DNA of 64,000 bases, taken from assembly GCF_030580915.1 (NCBI RefSeq), contig NZ_JAUQTA010000001.1, forward strand, positions 2,108,001 to 2,172,000, read 5' to 3'. The translations under genes were made by a program, and so were the position numbers. Positions 50,123-60,180 of the stretch are shown here, piece after piece. The stretch's first letter is position 1; each line of letters starts with the position of its first letter. The notes under the pieces are model-generated. The model did no database searches. It had not been told where the DNA came from and saw only the letters and a list, made by a program, of their open reading frames with translations. The stretch is from Nocardioides jiangxiensis. Lineage in GTDB: Bacteria > Actinomycetota > Actinomycetes > Propionibacteriales > Nocardioidaceae.

Positions 50123-51688
50123 ATGGACCCTCGGCCGGGCCAGGACTCCGAGCTCCAGCGCCTGTGGGCGGAGATGGAGAGCGGCCGCATGGAGGAGGCC
50201 GCGACGACGGCAGCGCGGCTCCTCGTCGGTACGCCGGACCGGGCCGTCCGCGCGGAGGTCGAGGGCGTCATCGGCCTGATGCTGCTGCGTACGGGCAGGC
50301 TGGCGGAGTCTGCCGCCCGGATGCGTGTCGCGGCCGACCTGGCCACCGCGCCCGCGGTGAAGGGGCTCTGCCTCGCTCGTGCCGCGTCGGCGAACTTCCT
50401 CAGCGGTGACGTGGACACGTGCCACCTGCTCGCGGCCCAGGCACGGATCCTCGGCGAGCGCGGCCACGACCCGAACGTGGTCGCGGAAGCGCTTGCCGCC
50501 GAGGCGGCGGTCGTCCACGCGCGGGGCGACCCGGTGACGGCGGCCCGGCTCGCGCACCGGGCACGGGACGCCGCCGGCCGGGAGGGGCCCGGAGCGGTGT
50601 CGCACGCGGTCACGGCGATCATGCTCTCCGCCGCCTGGCTCGACGCGGACCGCGTCGCCGACGCGGAGAAGGCCCTCGACGACGCGATCGAGGTGGGCCG
50701 TCTCGCCGGCATCGACCTCGCGCTGCCGTGGCTGCTCGGCTTCCGCGCCGTCACCCGTTTCGTGGCGGGTGACTGGGGTGGTGCGGAGCGCGACTGCAGC
50801 CAGCTGGTCACGCTCGCCGAGGCGACCGGCAACCTCGTCGCCAGCCCGATCGGCTGGGGAGTCGCCGCGCTGGTCGCAGCCGGCAGGGGCGACTCGGTCT
50901 CCGCCCGCCAGCTGGTCGCGACCGCGGGATCCCACCGGCTGAGCGCCGTCGGCTCGTACGGCGAGGACTGGCTGCTCCTCGGGCGCGCTGTCGCGGCCGC
51001 GTCCGCTGCCGAGGGGCACCGGCACCTGGTCGGCGCCTGGTACTGCAGCCGCCAGCGTCCGTGGTTCCTGATGTGGCGGCTGATCGCCCCCACGCTGGTC
51101 CGGTCCGCGCTCCGGTTCGGCGACCTGCAGCTGGCGCAGGACGTGGCGCGGGTCGCCGCGGACGGGGCGGCCCTGGCCCACGGTGTCCCCGGAGCGCAGG
51201 CCTGCGCCGACCAGTGCGCCGGGCTCGTCGGCGACGACCCCGACCGTCTGGCCCGCGCGGTCGCGGCGTACGCCGTTGCGGACCGCCCCTACTGGAAGGG
51301 CAAGGCGCTGCTCGACCTCGCGCGCTGCTGGACCGGTCGCGGCGAGGCCTCGCGCGCCCTGCCGCTGCTGCGCGAGGCGACCGACATCTTCCACGACCTC
51401 ACCGCGACCCGGGCTGCGGCGCAGGCCGGCCTGCTGCTGGCGCACGCGAGCGACGCCCCGGCCCGGCGCGCGCCGGCAGCCGACCCCCTCGCCCGCCTCA
51501 CCCGTGCCGAGCGCGCCGTGGCGGCCCGTGCGGGTCGGGGGATGACGAACCCCCAGATCGCGGAGGAGCTGTGCCTGTCCACACGCACCGTCCAGGCGCA
51601 CCTCTCCAGCGTCTACACGAAGCTGGCGATCGGCTCGCGGGTGCAGCTCGCCGCGCTCGTCGCCGCGGCCGAGGGCCTCGGGGGCTGA
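50123..51688 (+). CDS. LuxR-family regulator with TPR-like sensor part
   Basis: This 521-residue protein has a C-terminal LuxR-type helix-turn-helix: LTRAERAVAARAGRGMTNPQ followed by IAEELCLSTRTVQAHLSSVY and TKLAIGSRVQLA (about residues 455-515). The remaining 440 residues are Ala-rich helical repeats resembling TPRs (repeated AARLAHRARDAAG-like units). The ATPase domain of LAL or MalT regulators is absent: no Walker A motif is seen. It starts leaderless and is followed by a nested hairpin. Target genes are unknown. It stands between mfd and a small hypothetical gene. Confidence 0.85.
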   Translation: MDPRPGQDSELQRLWAEMESGRMEEAATTAARLLVGTPDRAVRAEVEGVIGLMLLRTGRLAESAARMRVAADLATAPAVKGLCLARAASANFLSGDVDTCHLLAAQARILGERGHDPNVVAEALAAEAAVVHARGDPVTAARLAHRARDAAGREGPGAVSHAVTAIMLSAAWLDADRVADAEKALDDAIEVGRLAGIDLALPWLLGFRAVTRFVAGDWGGAERDCSQLVTLAEATGNLVASPIGWGVAALVAAGRGDSVSARQLVATAGSHRLSAVGSYGEDWLLLGRAVAAASAAEGHRHLVGAWYCSRQRPWFLMWRLIAPTLVRSALRFGDLQLAQDVARVAADGAALAHGVPGAQACADQCAGLVGDDPDRLARAVAAYAVADRPYWKGKALLDLARCWTGRGEASRALPLLREATDIFHDLTATRAAAQAGLLLAHASDAPARRAPAADPLARLTRAERAVAARAGRGMTNPQIAEELCLSTRTVQAHLSSVYTKLAIGSRVQLAALVAAAEGLGG

Positions 51689-51721
51689 CCCCAGTGCCGG
51701 GGACCCCCGGCGGGACTGGGG
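51689..51721 (+). terminator. Nested hairpin after the LuxR-family gene
   Basis: An outer 7-bp stem (CCCCAGT with ACTGGGG) encloses an inner CCGGG/CCCGG hairpin. It begins at the last bases of the gene and is followed by a G-run. It is a probable terminator. Confidence 0.55.
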
Positions 51722-51806
51722 GGGGCGGCAGTTACGCCATCCGGCGGATGCCGGCCAGCCTGCGCGAAGAGGACGGTGGGACCACGCCCCGACGAGGAGA
51801 CCCCCG

Positions 51807-52316
51807 ATGCCCCACGAGATCCCGACCTATGTCGCCACCGCCACGACCGGCTCCGGTCCGCTCGCCCCGCCCGCTGCGGCGACCGTCATCTCGCCCCGCC
51901 AGCCGGCCGACGCGGTCGCCGACGAGCGGCCGCTGCGGACCCTGCACCAGCGGTGGGTCACCGTGGTCGACGGCTGCTTCGAGACCGAGATGGAGTGTGG
52001 CGACGGCGAGCCGGTCGACGCACTGCGGACGGCCTGGGCGCACGCCCTCCGGCACTCCGCCGAGATCAAGCGCGAGCTCGACACGTGGATCGGCAACCCG
52101 CTGCACGACCACCTGACCGAGCACCACCTGCTGCGGCTGGCGCAGGCGACGGGGATCCTCCGCCCCGGTCACTCGATGCACGAGGCGCTCGACGAGATCG
52201 AGGGGCTGCTGCGGTCCGTGACGGCGGCGGCCGAGGAGCGCACCACCTGGCTCGGTCGGCGGCGCCGCGCTGCCGAGGAGCGTCGGCTGATCTTCGCCTC
52301 GATGCGCCCGTCCTGA
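51807..52316 (+). CDS. Hypothetical cytoplasmic protein
   Basis: This 169-residue protein has no signal peptide or membrane segment. The central region is helical and rich in Trp and His: LHQRWVTVVDGCFETEMECG, RTAWAHALRHSAEIKRELDT and HDHLTEHHLLRLAQATGI. The C terminus is a basic Arg-rich helix (RRRRAAEERRLIFASMRPS). GAGGAGACCCCCG precedes the ATG. I do not recognise the family. It has its own space between the LuxR gene terminator and the leaderless lipoprotein gene. Confidence 0.65.
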   Translation: MPHEIPTYVATATTGSGPLAPPAAATVISPRQPADAVADERPLRTLHQRWVTVVDGCFETEMECGDGEPVDALRTAWAHALRHSAEIKRELDTWIGNPLHDHLTEHHLLRLAQATGILRPGHSMHEALDEIEGLLRSVTAAAEERTTWLGRRRRAAEERRLIFASMRPS

Positions 52317-52361
52317 CGGACGCGCCGACGCGGATCGCGTGCACTTCGTGGGCGCACCGGG

Positions 52362-52367
52362 TTTGAT
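52362..52367 (+). promoter_or_regulatory. Leaderless -10-like element for the SurA-like lipoprotein gene
   Basis: TTTGAT stands six bases before the GTG at 52374. It deviates from TANNNT at the second base but keeps the spacing. Confidence 0.3.
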
Positions 52368-52373
52368 GGCACG

Positions 52374-53038
52374 GTGACCCACGTACGCCGGGCGGCGCTC
52401 GCCGCCGTCGCCCTCGCCGTCAGCGCCACCTCCGCCTGCTCCGGCGGACCGGCCCTCCATCCCGGAGACGCCGCGGTGGTCGACGGCCACGCGATCCGCC
52501 TGTCGGCCGTCGACGACCTGGCCGCGGACTTCTGCGAGCTGGAGGAGCCCGGGCTCGCCCAGCAGGGCGCCGTCCTCCCGATGGCGCTGCTCCGCAGCGC
52601 CGCGGTCGAGACGCTCGTGACCGCCCGGCTGCTGCCGGTGTTCGCGAAGGAGGCGGGCATCGACATGGCCAAGGTCCGTGCCGGCGTCCGCCAGGAGGCG
52701 GCCAAGACGGTGGCCACGGCGCCGGACGAGATCCGCACCGTGCTCTCCGAGCGGCTCGAGCTCGAGGGCACGCGCCAGGCGGTGCTCCAGCTGGTCGGGC
52801 GCGCCTCGGCCCAGTCGCCGCAGCAGGCGGTCGCGCTGGGCGCGCAGGTGTTCAAGGCCTGGCGTGCCAAGCACGACGTCGACATCGACCCGCGGTTCGG
52901 CACCGTCGACCTCGACGCGGTCACCTGGAACGGTGCGAACGGCTCGCTCTCGGTCCCCGCCGACGACGCCGCCGCGCCGCTCGACCAGAAGGCGGCTGCC
53001 GCGCTCCCCGCCGACCAGCGCTGCGGCTCGCTGCCGGG

Positions 53039-53042
<4 letters not shown>
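52374..53042 (+). CDS. SurA N-terminal-like lipoprotein
   Basis: This 222-residue protein starts at GTG. It has a lipoprotein signal (AALAAVALAVSATSACSGG, lipobox Cys about residue 22). After it come GDAAVVDGHAIRLSAVDDLA, which resembles the N-terminal helix-strand start of SurA/PpiC chaperones, and a helical region to about residue 150. No PPIase domain is present. It is predicted to be membrane-anchored outside the cell and may chaperone secreted proteins. The gene overlaps mazG by ATGA; lipoprotein-mazG-eno is a conserved actinobacterial order. Confidence 0.8.
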
Positions 53043-54890
<1,848 letters not shown>

Positions 54891-54897
54891 TCGAGCA

Positions 54898-55428
54898 GTG
54901 GCTGCGCAGCGTCGTACGCCGGCCCGCGGTGTGAACCGCGGGCAGGCCGGACCGGGCCGAGGCCTGGCCGCCGGCCGTACGACGCTGCGCAACGCCGCCG
55001 CCGCGGCAGCCGCAGGAGCGCGTGAGACGCCGCGGATCACCAGCCGCGCCGTCGTCCTCCTGCTCGTGCTCGCCGTGCTGGCGGTCTCCTGGGCCTCCAG
55101 CTTCCGCGCGTGGTTCCAGCAGCGCGCCGAGATGGACCAGCTGCGCACGCAGATCACGCAGACCCAGGCCCAGATCGACAAGCTCCAGGACGAGAAGAAG
55201 CGCTTCAAGGACGACGCGTACGTCCGGCAGCAGGCGCGGCTCCGGTTCGGCTACGTGATGCCGGGCGAGGACAGCCTGATCGCCCTCGACGAGAACGGCC
55301 AGCCGATCGGCTCGGTCGAGAAGCTCGCCGACCCCGCCGACGCCCCCGGCACCGACCCGGTCGCGTGGTACTCCACCGTCTGGGACTCCGTGGAGGCCGC
55401 CGGCAACCCCGAGGAGAAGCAGCAGTGA
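54898..55428 (+). CDS. FtsB/DivIC-family septum formation protein
   Basis: This 176-residue bitopic membrane protein has a basic N-terminal cytoplasmic part (about 50 residues), one membrane helix (AVVLLLVLAVLAVSWASSF) and an outer coiled coil (RTQITQTQAQIDKLQDEKKR). The short DAYVRQQARLRFGYVMPGED segment is typical of FtsB/DivIC. It takes part in the FtsQLB-type divisome complex. The GTG at 54898 lies 7 bp after the eno stop. Its stop overlaps the DUF501 gene (GTGA). eno-divIC-DUF501-ppx is the conserved actinobacterial order. Confidence 0.9.
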   Translation: MAAQRRTPARGVNRGQAGPGRGLAAGRTTLRNAAAAAAAGARETPRITSRAVVLLLVLAVLAVSWASSFRAWFQQRAEMDQLRTQITQTQAQIDKLQDEKKRFKDDAYVRQQARLRFGYVMPGEDSLIALDENGQPIGSVEKLADPADAPGTDPVAWYSTVWDSVEAAGNPEEKQQ

Positions 55429-55958
55429 GCCCCGAACCCCTGGCGCCCCAGGACGTGAAGGCCGTCGAGGCCCAGCTCGGGCGCCTGCCGCGGTCCATCC
55501 ACGAGATCGGCCACCGGTGCCCGTGCGGCAACCCCGACGTGGTGACGACGCCTCCGCGCCTGGAGGACGGCACGCCGTTCCCGACGACGTACTACCTGAC
55601 CTGCCCGCGCGCTGCGTCCCGCATCGGCACCCTCGAGGCCGATGGCCTGATGAAGGAGATGCAGGAGCGCCTGGCGACCGACGCGGAGCTGGCCGAGCGC
55701 TATCGCGCGGCCCACGAGGACTACATCGCCGCCCGCACCGAGATCGGCGAGATCGCCGGCTGCGACGTCCCCGAGATCGCGGGGATCTCGGCCGGCGGCA
55801 TGCCGGACCGCGTCAAGTGCCTGCACGTCCTCGCCGGTCACTCGCTGGCCCGCGGTCGCGGCGTGAACCCCCTCGGGGACGAGGTGCTCGACATCCTCGG
55901 TGAGTGGTGGACGTCCGGCCCCTGCGTCGGCCCCGGCACCGAGAAGCCACTGTCGTGA
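55425..55958 (+). CDS. DUF501 family protein
   Basis: This 177-residue protein matches DUF501. It has VEAQLGRLPRSIHEIGHRCP, CGNPDVVTTPPRLEDGTPFP, TTYYLTCPRAASRIGTLEAD and the C-terminal DRVKCLHVLAGHSLARGRGV motif. Conserved Cys and His residues (HRCPCG, YLTCPR, KCLHVLAGH) suggest a metal site. The function is unknown despite wide conservation between divIC and ppx. It overlaps divIC by GTGA and ppx by four bases, so it is translated with them. Confidence 0.9.
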   Translation: MSPEPLAPQDVKAVEAQLGRLPRSIHEIGHRCPCGNPDVVTTPPRLEDGTPFPTTYYLTCPRAASRIGTLEADGLMKEMQERLATDAELAERYRAAHEDYIAARTEIGEIAGCDVPEIAGISAGGMPDRVKCLHVLAGHSLARGRGVNPLGDEVLDILGEWWTSGPCVGPGTEKPLS

Positions 55959-56884
55959 GCAGGGTCGTCGCGGCGGTCGACTGCGGCACCAACACGATCA
56001 AGCTGATGATCGCCACCCTCTCCCCGGAGGGCGGCGCCGACGTCCACGTGCGCACCTCGCGGATGGTCCGTCTCGGCCAGGGCGTGGACCGCACCGGCGA
56101 GCTCGCCGACGAGGCGATGGACCGCGCGTTCGCCGCCATCGACGAGTACGCCGACCTGATCCGGCAGTCCGCGGCCGATGGACGCCCGGTGGAGGCGATC
56201 CGGTTCTGCGCGACCTCCGCCACGCGTGACGCCTCCAACGGCCACGTCTTCGCCGCCGGCGTGAAGCAGCGCCTCGGCATCGAGCCCGAGGTCGTCGCCG
56301 GCCACGAGGAGGCGCGCCTCTCCTTCGACGGCGCGGTCCGCAACCTGCGCTCGGTCCCTGCCTCGCCGGTCCTCGTGCTCGACATCGGCGGAGGCTCGAC
56401 CGAGATGATCCTGGGCGACACCGCGCCGGAGGCCGAGGACTCCATGGACATCGGGTCGGTCCGGATGCACGAGCGCCACCTGCACACCGATCCGCCGACC
56501 GAGGCCGAGATCGCGGCCGCGGTCGCTGACATCGACGCCCACCTCGACGCCTGCCCGGTCGACCCGTCCCTGGCGCAGACCGTGGTGGGCGTCGCGGGCA
56601 CGATCATCACCGTGGCCGCGGGGGTCCTCGAGCTGACCTCCTATGACCGTGACGCGATCGACCAGGCCGTGCTGGAGCGGGCCGACGTGCACGCCTTCGC
56701 CGAGCGCCTGCTCGCGATGAGCGTCGAGGAGCGGCTCGCGCTGCCGTTCATGCACCCCGGCCGGGCCGACGTCATCGGGGCGGGTGCGCTGATCCTCGAC
56801 CGCATCCTGCGGCGTACCTCCGCGGAGAGCATCGTGGTCTCCGAGGCCGACATCCTCGACGGGATCGCCTGGTCGATGGCCTGA
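55955..56884 (+). CDS. ppx: Ppx/GppA-family exopolyphosphatase
   Basis: The 309-residue protein has only the two N-terminal ASKHA domains, like mycobacterial Ppx1. VAAVDCGTNTIKLMIATLSP, VRLGQGVDRTGEL, IRFCATSATRDASNG, LVLDIGGGSTEMILG and TVVGVAGTIITVAAGVLEL are family motifs. It degrades short-chain polyphosphate or (p)ppGpp-related substrates. The GTG start overlaps the DUF501 stop (GTGA). With a phosphate transporter operon 9 kb upstream, a joint part in phosphate balance is possible but not shown. Confidence 0.92.
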   Translation: MSRVVAAVDCGTNTIKLMIATLSPEGGADVHVRTSRMVRLGQGVDRTGELADEAMDRAFAAIDEYADLIRQSAADGRPVEAIRFCATSATRDASNGHVFAAGVKQRLGIEPEVVAGHEEARLSFDGAVRNLRSVPASPVLVLDIGGGSTEMILGDTAPEAEDSMDIGSVRMHERHLHTDPPTEAEIAAAVADIDAHLDACPVDPSLAQTVVGVAGTIITVAAGVLELTSYDRDAIDQAVLERADVHAFAERLLAMSVEERLALPFMHPGRADVIGAGALILDRILRRTSAESIVVSEADILDGIAWSMA

Positions 56885-56965
56885 GATCTCTCTCGTGTTC
56901 GCACCGTTTGCCCCGCGCCTGAGGGGGCAAGGGGTAGGAGACGGACGCAACGAAGGGAGATCGTC

Positions 56966-57316
56966 ATGCGCTTGCACCGAATGAGCATGCTCGCCGCCGG
57001 CGGGGTCGGCTACGTCCTGGGGGCGAAGGCCGGCCGCGGCCGCTACGAGCAGATCCGCCACGTGATGAAAGAGGCGCCGCACGCCACCGAGGTGGCCCGG
57101 GAGAAGGTGATGGCGACGGCCGACAAGGCCCGCCACCTGATGCACAAGGACGACGAGACCGGGCGTGACCCGTTCGCCGTCGACCCGATGGAGCCGGAGT
57201 CGTACGACGCTCCGCGGCTCGCCGACGCGGAGGCCGCTGCGATGCCGCAGCGTGGCCCGGCGGCGCCGACCTTCACCGAGACCTGGAAGGACGACGACCC
57301 CGCGACGCGACTCTGA
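56966..57316 (+). CDS. Hypothetical protein with N-terminal membrane-like segment
   Basis: This 116-residue protein has a weakly hydrophobic N terminus, MLAAGGVGYVLGAKAGRGRY, which looks like the YtxH-type GYVLGAKAGR motif. A charged helix follows (EVAREKVMATADKARHLMHK), then an acidic, Pro-rich tail. Such proteins are common in actinobacteria and have no known function. AAGGGAG precedes the ATG. The gene end is marked by a 13-bp tandem duplication. Between ppx and this gene there is an 81-bp gap with no clear terminator. Confidence 0.75.
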   Translation: MRLHRMSMLAAGGVGYVLGAKAGRGRYEQIRHVMKEAPHATEVAREKVMATADKARHLMHKDDETGRDPFAVDPMEPESYDAPRLADAEAAAMPQRGPAAPTFTETWKDDDPATRL

Positions 57317-57335
57317 GCCGCGACTCTGAGCCGCG
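57307..57335. repeat. 13-bp tandem repeat across a stop codon
   Basis: GCGACTCTGAGCC occurs twice in a row (57307-57319, 57320-57332) plus three bases. The TGA of the upstream gene (57314-57316) lies inside the first unit. The layout repeats that at the mfd stop, with an unrelated sequence. Confidence 0.8.
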
Positions 57336-57371
57336 TCCCAGGCTGCCCGGGCGGCGTAGCAGGATGTGCGG

Positions 57372-58202
57372 GTGGCTTCCGAGTTTCCCCACCCGCTGAC
57401 CGGCGAGCTCTTCCCGTCGCCGGTGCCGCCCGGGACGGGGTGGCCGGACGACCCCTTCCTGCGCAAGACGGTCCCGGCCACCTCCGCTGTCGGCGTCCGT
57501 GAGGGCGCGGGCGTCGGCAGCCTTCCCCTCCTGGACTCCGCCGTCTCGGTCTGTGCCGCGTGCCCGCGCCTCGTCGCGTGGCGCGAGAAGGTCGCGGTCG
57601 AGAAGCGGGCGTCCTTCTCCGACCAGCCCTACTGGGGCCGGCCGATCGCGGGGTGGGGGAGCGAGACACCGCGTGTCCTGATCGTCGGCCTCGCGCCGGC
57701 CGCGCACGGCGGCAACCGCACCGGCCGGATCTTCACGGGTGACCGGTCCGGTGACTGGCTGTTCGCCGCGCTGCACCGCGTCGGCCTCGCCGCGCAGGCG
57801 ACCAGTGAGCACGCGGGTGACGGCCAGCGACTCCTCGATGCGCGGATGGTGGCGGCAGTCCGCTGTGCTCCGCCGGACAACAAGCCGACCACAGAGGAGC
57901 GCGACACCTGCGCCCCGTGGATCGAGGCCGAGATCGTGCTCGTGGCCCCGCACGTCCGGGCGGTCGTCGCACTGGGCTCCTTCGGCTGGGAGGCCGCCCT
58001 GCGCGCCTTCAAGGCCGCGGGCTTCGGCGTGCCCCGCCCCAAGCCCCGTTTCGGTCACGGCGCCCGCGCGGTGCTGACCGCGCCCGACGGCCGTGAGGTG
58101 GTGCTGCTCGGCAGCTACCACCCCAGCCAGCAGAACACCTTCACCGGCAGGCTGACCGAGGAGATGCTCGACGCCGTGCTCGGCGAGGCCGCGCGCGCCT
58201 GA
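57372..58202 (+). CDS. Uracil-DNA glycosylase, family 5 (UdgB-like)
   Basis: This 276-residue protein has the family 5 signature: [20 protein letters not shown], followed by [20 protein letters not shown] (motif A) and [19 protein letters not shown] (motif with the catalytic-loop His). [14 protein letters not shown] holds the two N-terminal Cys of the iron-sulfur cluster, and [21 protein letters not shown] holds the others. It removes uracil and possibly other deaminated bases. The GTG at 57372 is preferred, since CAGGAT stands six bases before it; a GTG at 57366 would also work. It ends one base before a convergent hydrolase gene. Confidence 0.9.
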   Translation: MASEFPHPLTGELFPSPVPPGTGWPDDPFLRKTVPATSAVGVREGAGVGSLPLLDSAVSVCAACPRLVAWREKVAVEKRASFSDQPYWGRPIAGWGSETPRVLIVGLAPAAHGGNRTGRIFTGDRSGDWLFAALHRVGLAAQATSEHAGDGQRLLDARMVAAVRCAPPDNKPTTEERDTCAPWIEAEIVLVAPHVRAVVALGSFGWEAALRAFKAAGFGVPRPKPRFGHGARAVLTAPDGREVVLLGSYHPSQQNTFTGRLTEEMLDAVLGEAARA

Positions 58203-59000
58203 TCAGGCCGAGGTGTGCGCCAGCACCACCTCCGCCGAGCGGGAGGGTGCTTCCCAGAAGAACATGTGGCCGACGCCCTCGAGCAGGGCGAGCCCGGCGT
58301 CGGGCACGAGGTCGGCGATGCGCTGGCCGGCCTCGACCTTGATCACGTCGTCGACGGTGCCGTGGACGACGAGCGTGGGCAGAGCCAGCCCGGTGAGCCG
58401 GTCGCTGGCGTGGTGGGCGATCGCCGCGCCCATCTGCATGAGGATCACCGGACCCGGCACCTTCACCGCAGCGGCGTCCTCGCAGAAGGCCTCGAACCGC
58501 CCCGGCACCGCCGCGCACGCGGGGGAGACGTTCGCCTCGAACATGAGGCGGGCCGAGGACAGGGCATCTCCGGCGTTCGCCGCGTCGGCGAGCTTCGTGA
58601 CCCCCGGCGCCCACGCGTCGTCGCCGTCGGGCCACGTGCAGCCCAGGACCAGCGTGCGCACGCGGCCCGGGTGGGTGAGTGCGACGACCTGGGCGATCGC
58701 GCCGCCCATCGAGATGCCCATGAGATGTGCGGTCTCCCAGCCCAGGTGGTCGAGCACGGCGACCGCGTCGGCGGCGAGGTCGTCGAGCGTGAAGCCGGGC
58801 TCGGCGCGGAAGCTCTGCCCGATGCCGCGGTTGTCGAATGCCACGACGTCGTGCTCCTCCGCCAGGGCGTCGAGGAACTCCTCTGACCACATCCGGTGGT
58901 GGCCGGCCACGCCCATCACGAGGAGCAGCGGTGAGCCGCTGCCGCGGCGGACGTAGGCGAGGTCGCCGGCGGGCGTGGGCGCGAACTGGATCTCGGGCAT
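58203..59000 (-). CDS. Alpha/beta-fold hydrolase
   Basis: The 265-residue protein has the alpha/beta-hydrolase core: LLLVMGVAGHHRMWSEEFLD near residue 25, VVAFDNRGIGQSF, the nucleophile elbow LMGISMGGAIAQVVALTHP, LVVHGTVDDVIKVEAG with the acid, and LEGVGHMFFWEAP with the His. The triad is complete. It resembles many esterases and haloperoxidase-like enzymes of actinobacteria; the substrate is unknown. It ends directly beside the uracil-DNA glycosylase gene and its start lies 67 bp from the tRNA-Leu-like gene. Confidence 0.87.
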   Translation of the reverse strand: MPEIQFAPTPAGDLAYVRRGSGSPLLLVMGVAGHHRMWSEEFLDALAEEHDVVAFDNRGIGQSFRAEPGFTLDDLAADAVAVLDHLGWETAHLMGISMGGAIAQVVALTHPGRVRTLVLGCTWPDGDDAWAPGVTKLADAANAGDALSSARLMFEANVSPACAAVPGRFEAFCEDAAAVKVPGPVILMQMGAAIAHHASDRLTGLALPTLVVHGTVDDVIKVEAGQRIADLVPDAGLALLEGVGHMFFWEAPSRSAEVVLAHTSA

Positions 59001-59067
59001 GTCCGCACGCTACCGGGGCAGGAACGGGCTACGGGGGCGGCGCCCGCCTGTCACTAGGCTGGGCGCC

Positions 59068-59141
59068 GCCCCCGTGGCCCAATCGGCAGAGGCAGCCGCC
59101 TTAAAAGCGGCACAGTGTGGGTTCGAGCCCCACCGGGGGCA
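59068..59141 (+). tRNA. tRNA-Leu(UAA)-like gene with class I short variable loop
   Basis: GCCCCCG pairs with CGGGGGC as a perfect acceptor stem with discriminator A. The anticodon stem GCCGC/GCGGC closes CTTAAAA, so the anticodon is UAA (Leu). The T arm is GTGGG, TTCGAGC, CCCAC. The variable loop is only five bases (ACAGT), although bacterial tRNA-Leu normally has a long variable arm. The D stem is three pairs with an 11-nt loop. CCA is not fully encoded (CCG follows). TAGGCT at 59055-59060 is the promoter -10. Confidence 0.8.
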
Positions 59142-59160
59142 CCGCTCGGGTGACGGCGGA

Positions 59161-59472
59161 TCAGGCCAGGTCGAACCGCGCCCGCTGGTCGGCCGGGACC
59201 AGGTCGACGTAGTCGGCGTTCTTCTGGATGAAGCCGCGCACGAACGGGCAGAACGGCAGCACCGCGAGGCCGCGGCTGCGCACGTCGTCGAGCGTGGTGC
59301 GGATCAGGATCTTTGCGAGGCCCTGACCGGCGTACGCCTCGTCGATCTCGGTGTGGACGAAGGCGAGCAGGCCGTCGCCGGGCTCGTAGACGGTGAAGCC
59401 GGCCAGGCTGCCGTCGACGTGGATCTCGTAGCGGTGCTCGCTCGGGTTCTCCCGGACGACGATCTCGCTCAT
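59161..59472 (-). CDS. GNAT-family N-acetyltransferase (YjdJ-like)
   Basis: This 103-residue single-domain protein is of the short GNAT type. It has NPSEHRYEIHVDGSLAGFTV, TEIDEAYAGQGLAKILIRTT with the acetyl-CoA-binding QGxA motif, and VLPFCPFVRGFIQKNADYVD. Such proteins are conserved widely, with an unknown acceptor. The ATG at 59472 follows AAGGAAGCGAAG. The gene lies directly downstream of YceI on the same strand, 32 bp apart, so it may be co-transcribed and share the MarR control. Confidence 0.85.
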   Translation of the reverse strand: MSEIVVRENPSEHRYEIHVDGSLAGFTVYEPGDGLLAFVHTEIDEAYAGQGLAKILIRTTLDDVRSRGLAVLPFCPFVRGFIQKNADYVDLVPADQRARFDLA

Positions 59473-59504
59473 CTTCGCTTCCTTCGCTGCTGGTCGGTGA
59501 TCGG

Positions 59505-60068
59505 TCAGGCGGCCTTGACCGCGGAGACCTCGAACTCGAGGACGATCTTGTCGCTGACGAGGACGCCACCGGTCTCCAGGGCTGCGTTCCACGTGATGCC
59601 GTAGTCGCTGCGCTGGATCGCGATCGAGCCCTCGAAGCCGGCGCGGACGTTACCGAACGGGTCCAGTGCGGCGCCGTCGAACTCGAACGGGATGGTGACC
59701 GACTTCGTGACGTCCTTGATGGTCAGGTCGCCCGTGACCTCGAGCGTCTCACCGGCGGCCTTGACCGACGTGGAGTGGAAGGTGATCGTGGGGAACTTCT
59801 CGGCGGCGAGGAAGTCGCCGGTCTTCAGGTGCCCGTCGCGGTCGGCGTTGCGGGTGTCGATGGAGGCGACCTGGATCGTGAGGTCGATCTGGGCGGAGTC
59901 GATGCCGCCGTCGCCGACGACCGCGCTCCCCTCGAACTCGTTGAACGCGCCGCGGACCTTCGTGACCATCGCGTGGCGGGCGACGAAGCCGACGCGGGAG
60001 TGCGCGGTGTCGAGGGTCCAGGAGCCGGTCAGCTCGGCGAGCGAGGCGGGAACGGTGGTGGTGCTCAT
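59505..60068 (-). CDS. YceI-family protein
   Basis: This is a 187-residue YceI-like lipocalin-fold protein. It has LTGSWTLDTAHSRVGFVARH at the N terminus, VASIDTRNADRDGHLKTGDF, FLAAEKFPTITFHSTSVKAA and FEGSIAIQRSDYGITWNAAL. The family binds polyisoprenoid or other lipids; members without a signal peptide, as here, act in the cytoplasm. AAGAGGAGATAG precedes the ATG. The divergent MarR gene starts 112 bp away, and paired operator-like sites stand in between, so YceI is probably a target of that MarR. Confidence 0.9.
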   Translation of the reverse strand: MSTTTVPASLAELTGSWTLDTAHSRVGFVARHAMVTKVRGAFNEFEGSAVVGDGGIDSAQIDLTIQVASIDTRNADRDGHLKTGDFLAAEKFPTITFHSTSVKAAGETLEVTGDLTIKDVTKSVTIPFEFDGAALDPFGNVRAGFEGSIAIQRSDYGITWNAALETGGVLVSDKIVLEFEVSAVKAA

Positions 60069-60108
60069 GACTATCTCCTCTTGTTGGTGGGGCGCTCACC
60101 CGATTGAG

Positions 60109-60158
60109 TGACGCATCAACTACTTTCACCATACTCCCGCTTTAAAGGTGATGTGTCA
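60109..60158. promoter_or_regulatory. Paired operator-like sites between YceI and MarR genes
   Basis: TGACGCATCA (60109-60118, plus strand) and TGACACATCA (60149-60158, minus strand) differ in one base and face each other 30 bp apart. Likely promoters overlap them: TATGAT at 60169 for the MarR gene (six bases from its ATG, leaderless) and TATGGT on the minus strand for YceI. Confidence 0.55.
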
Positions 60159-60180
60159 ACCAACGTTGTATGATGGGTCC

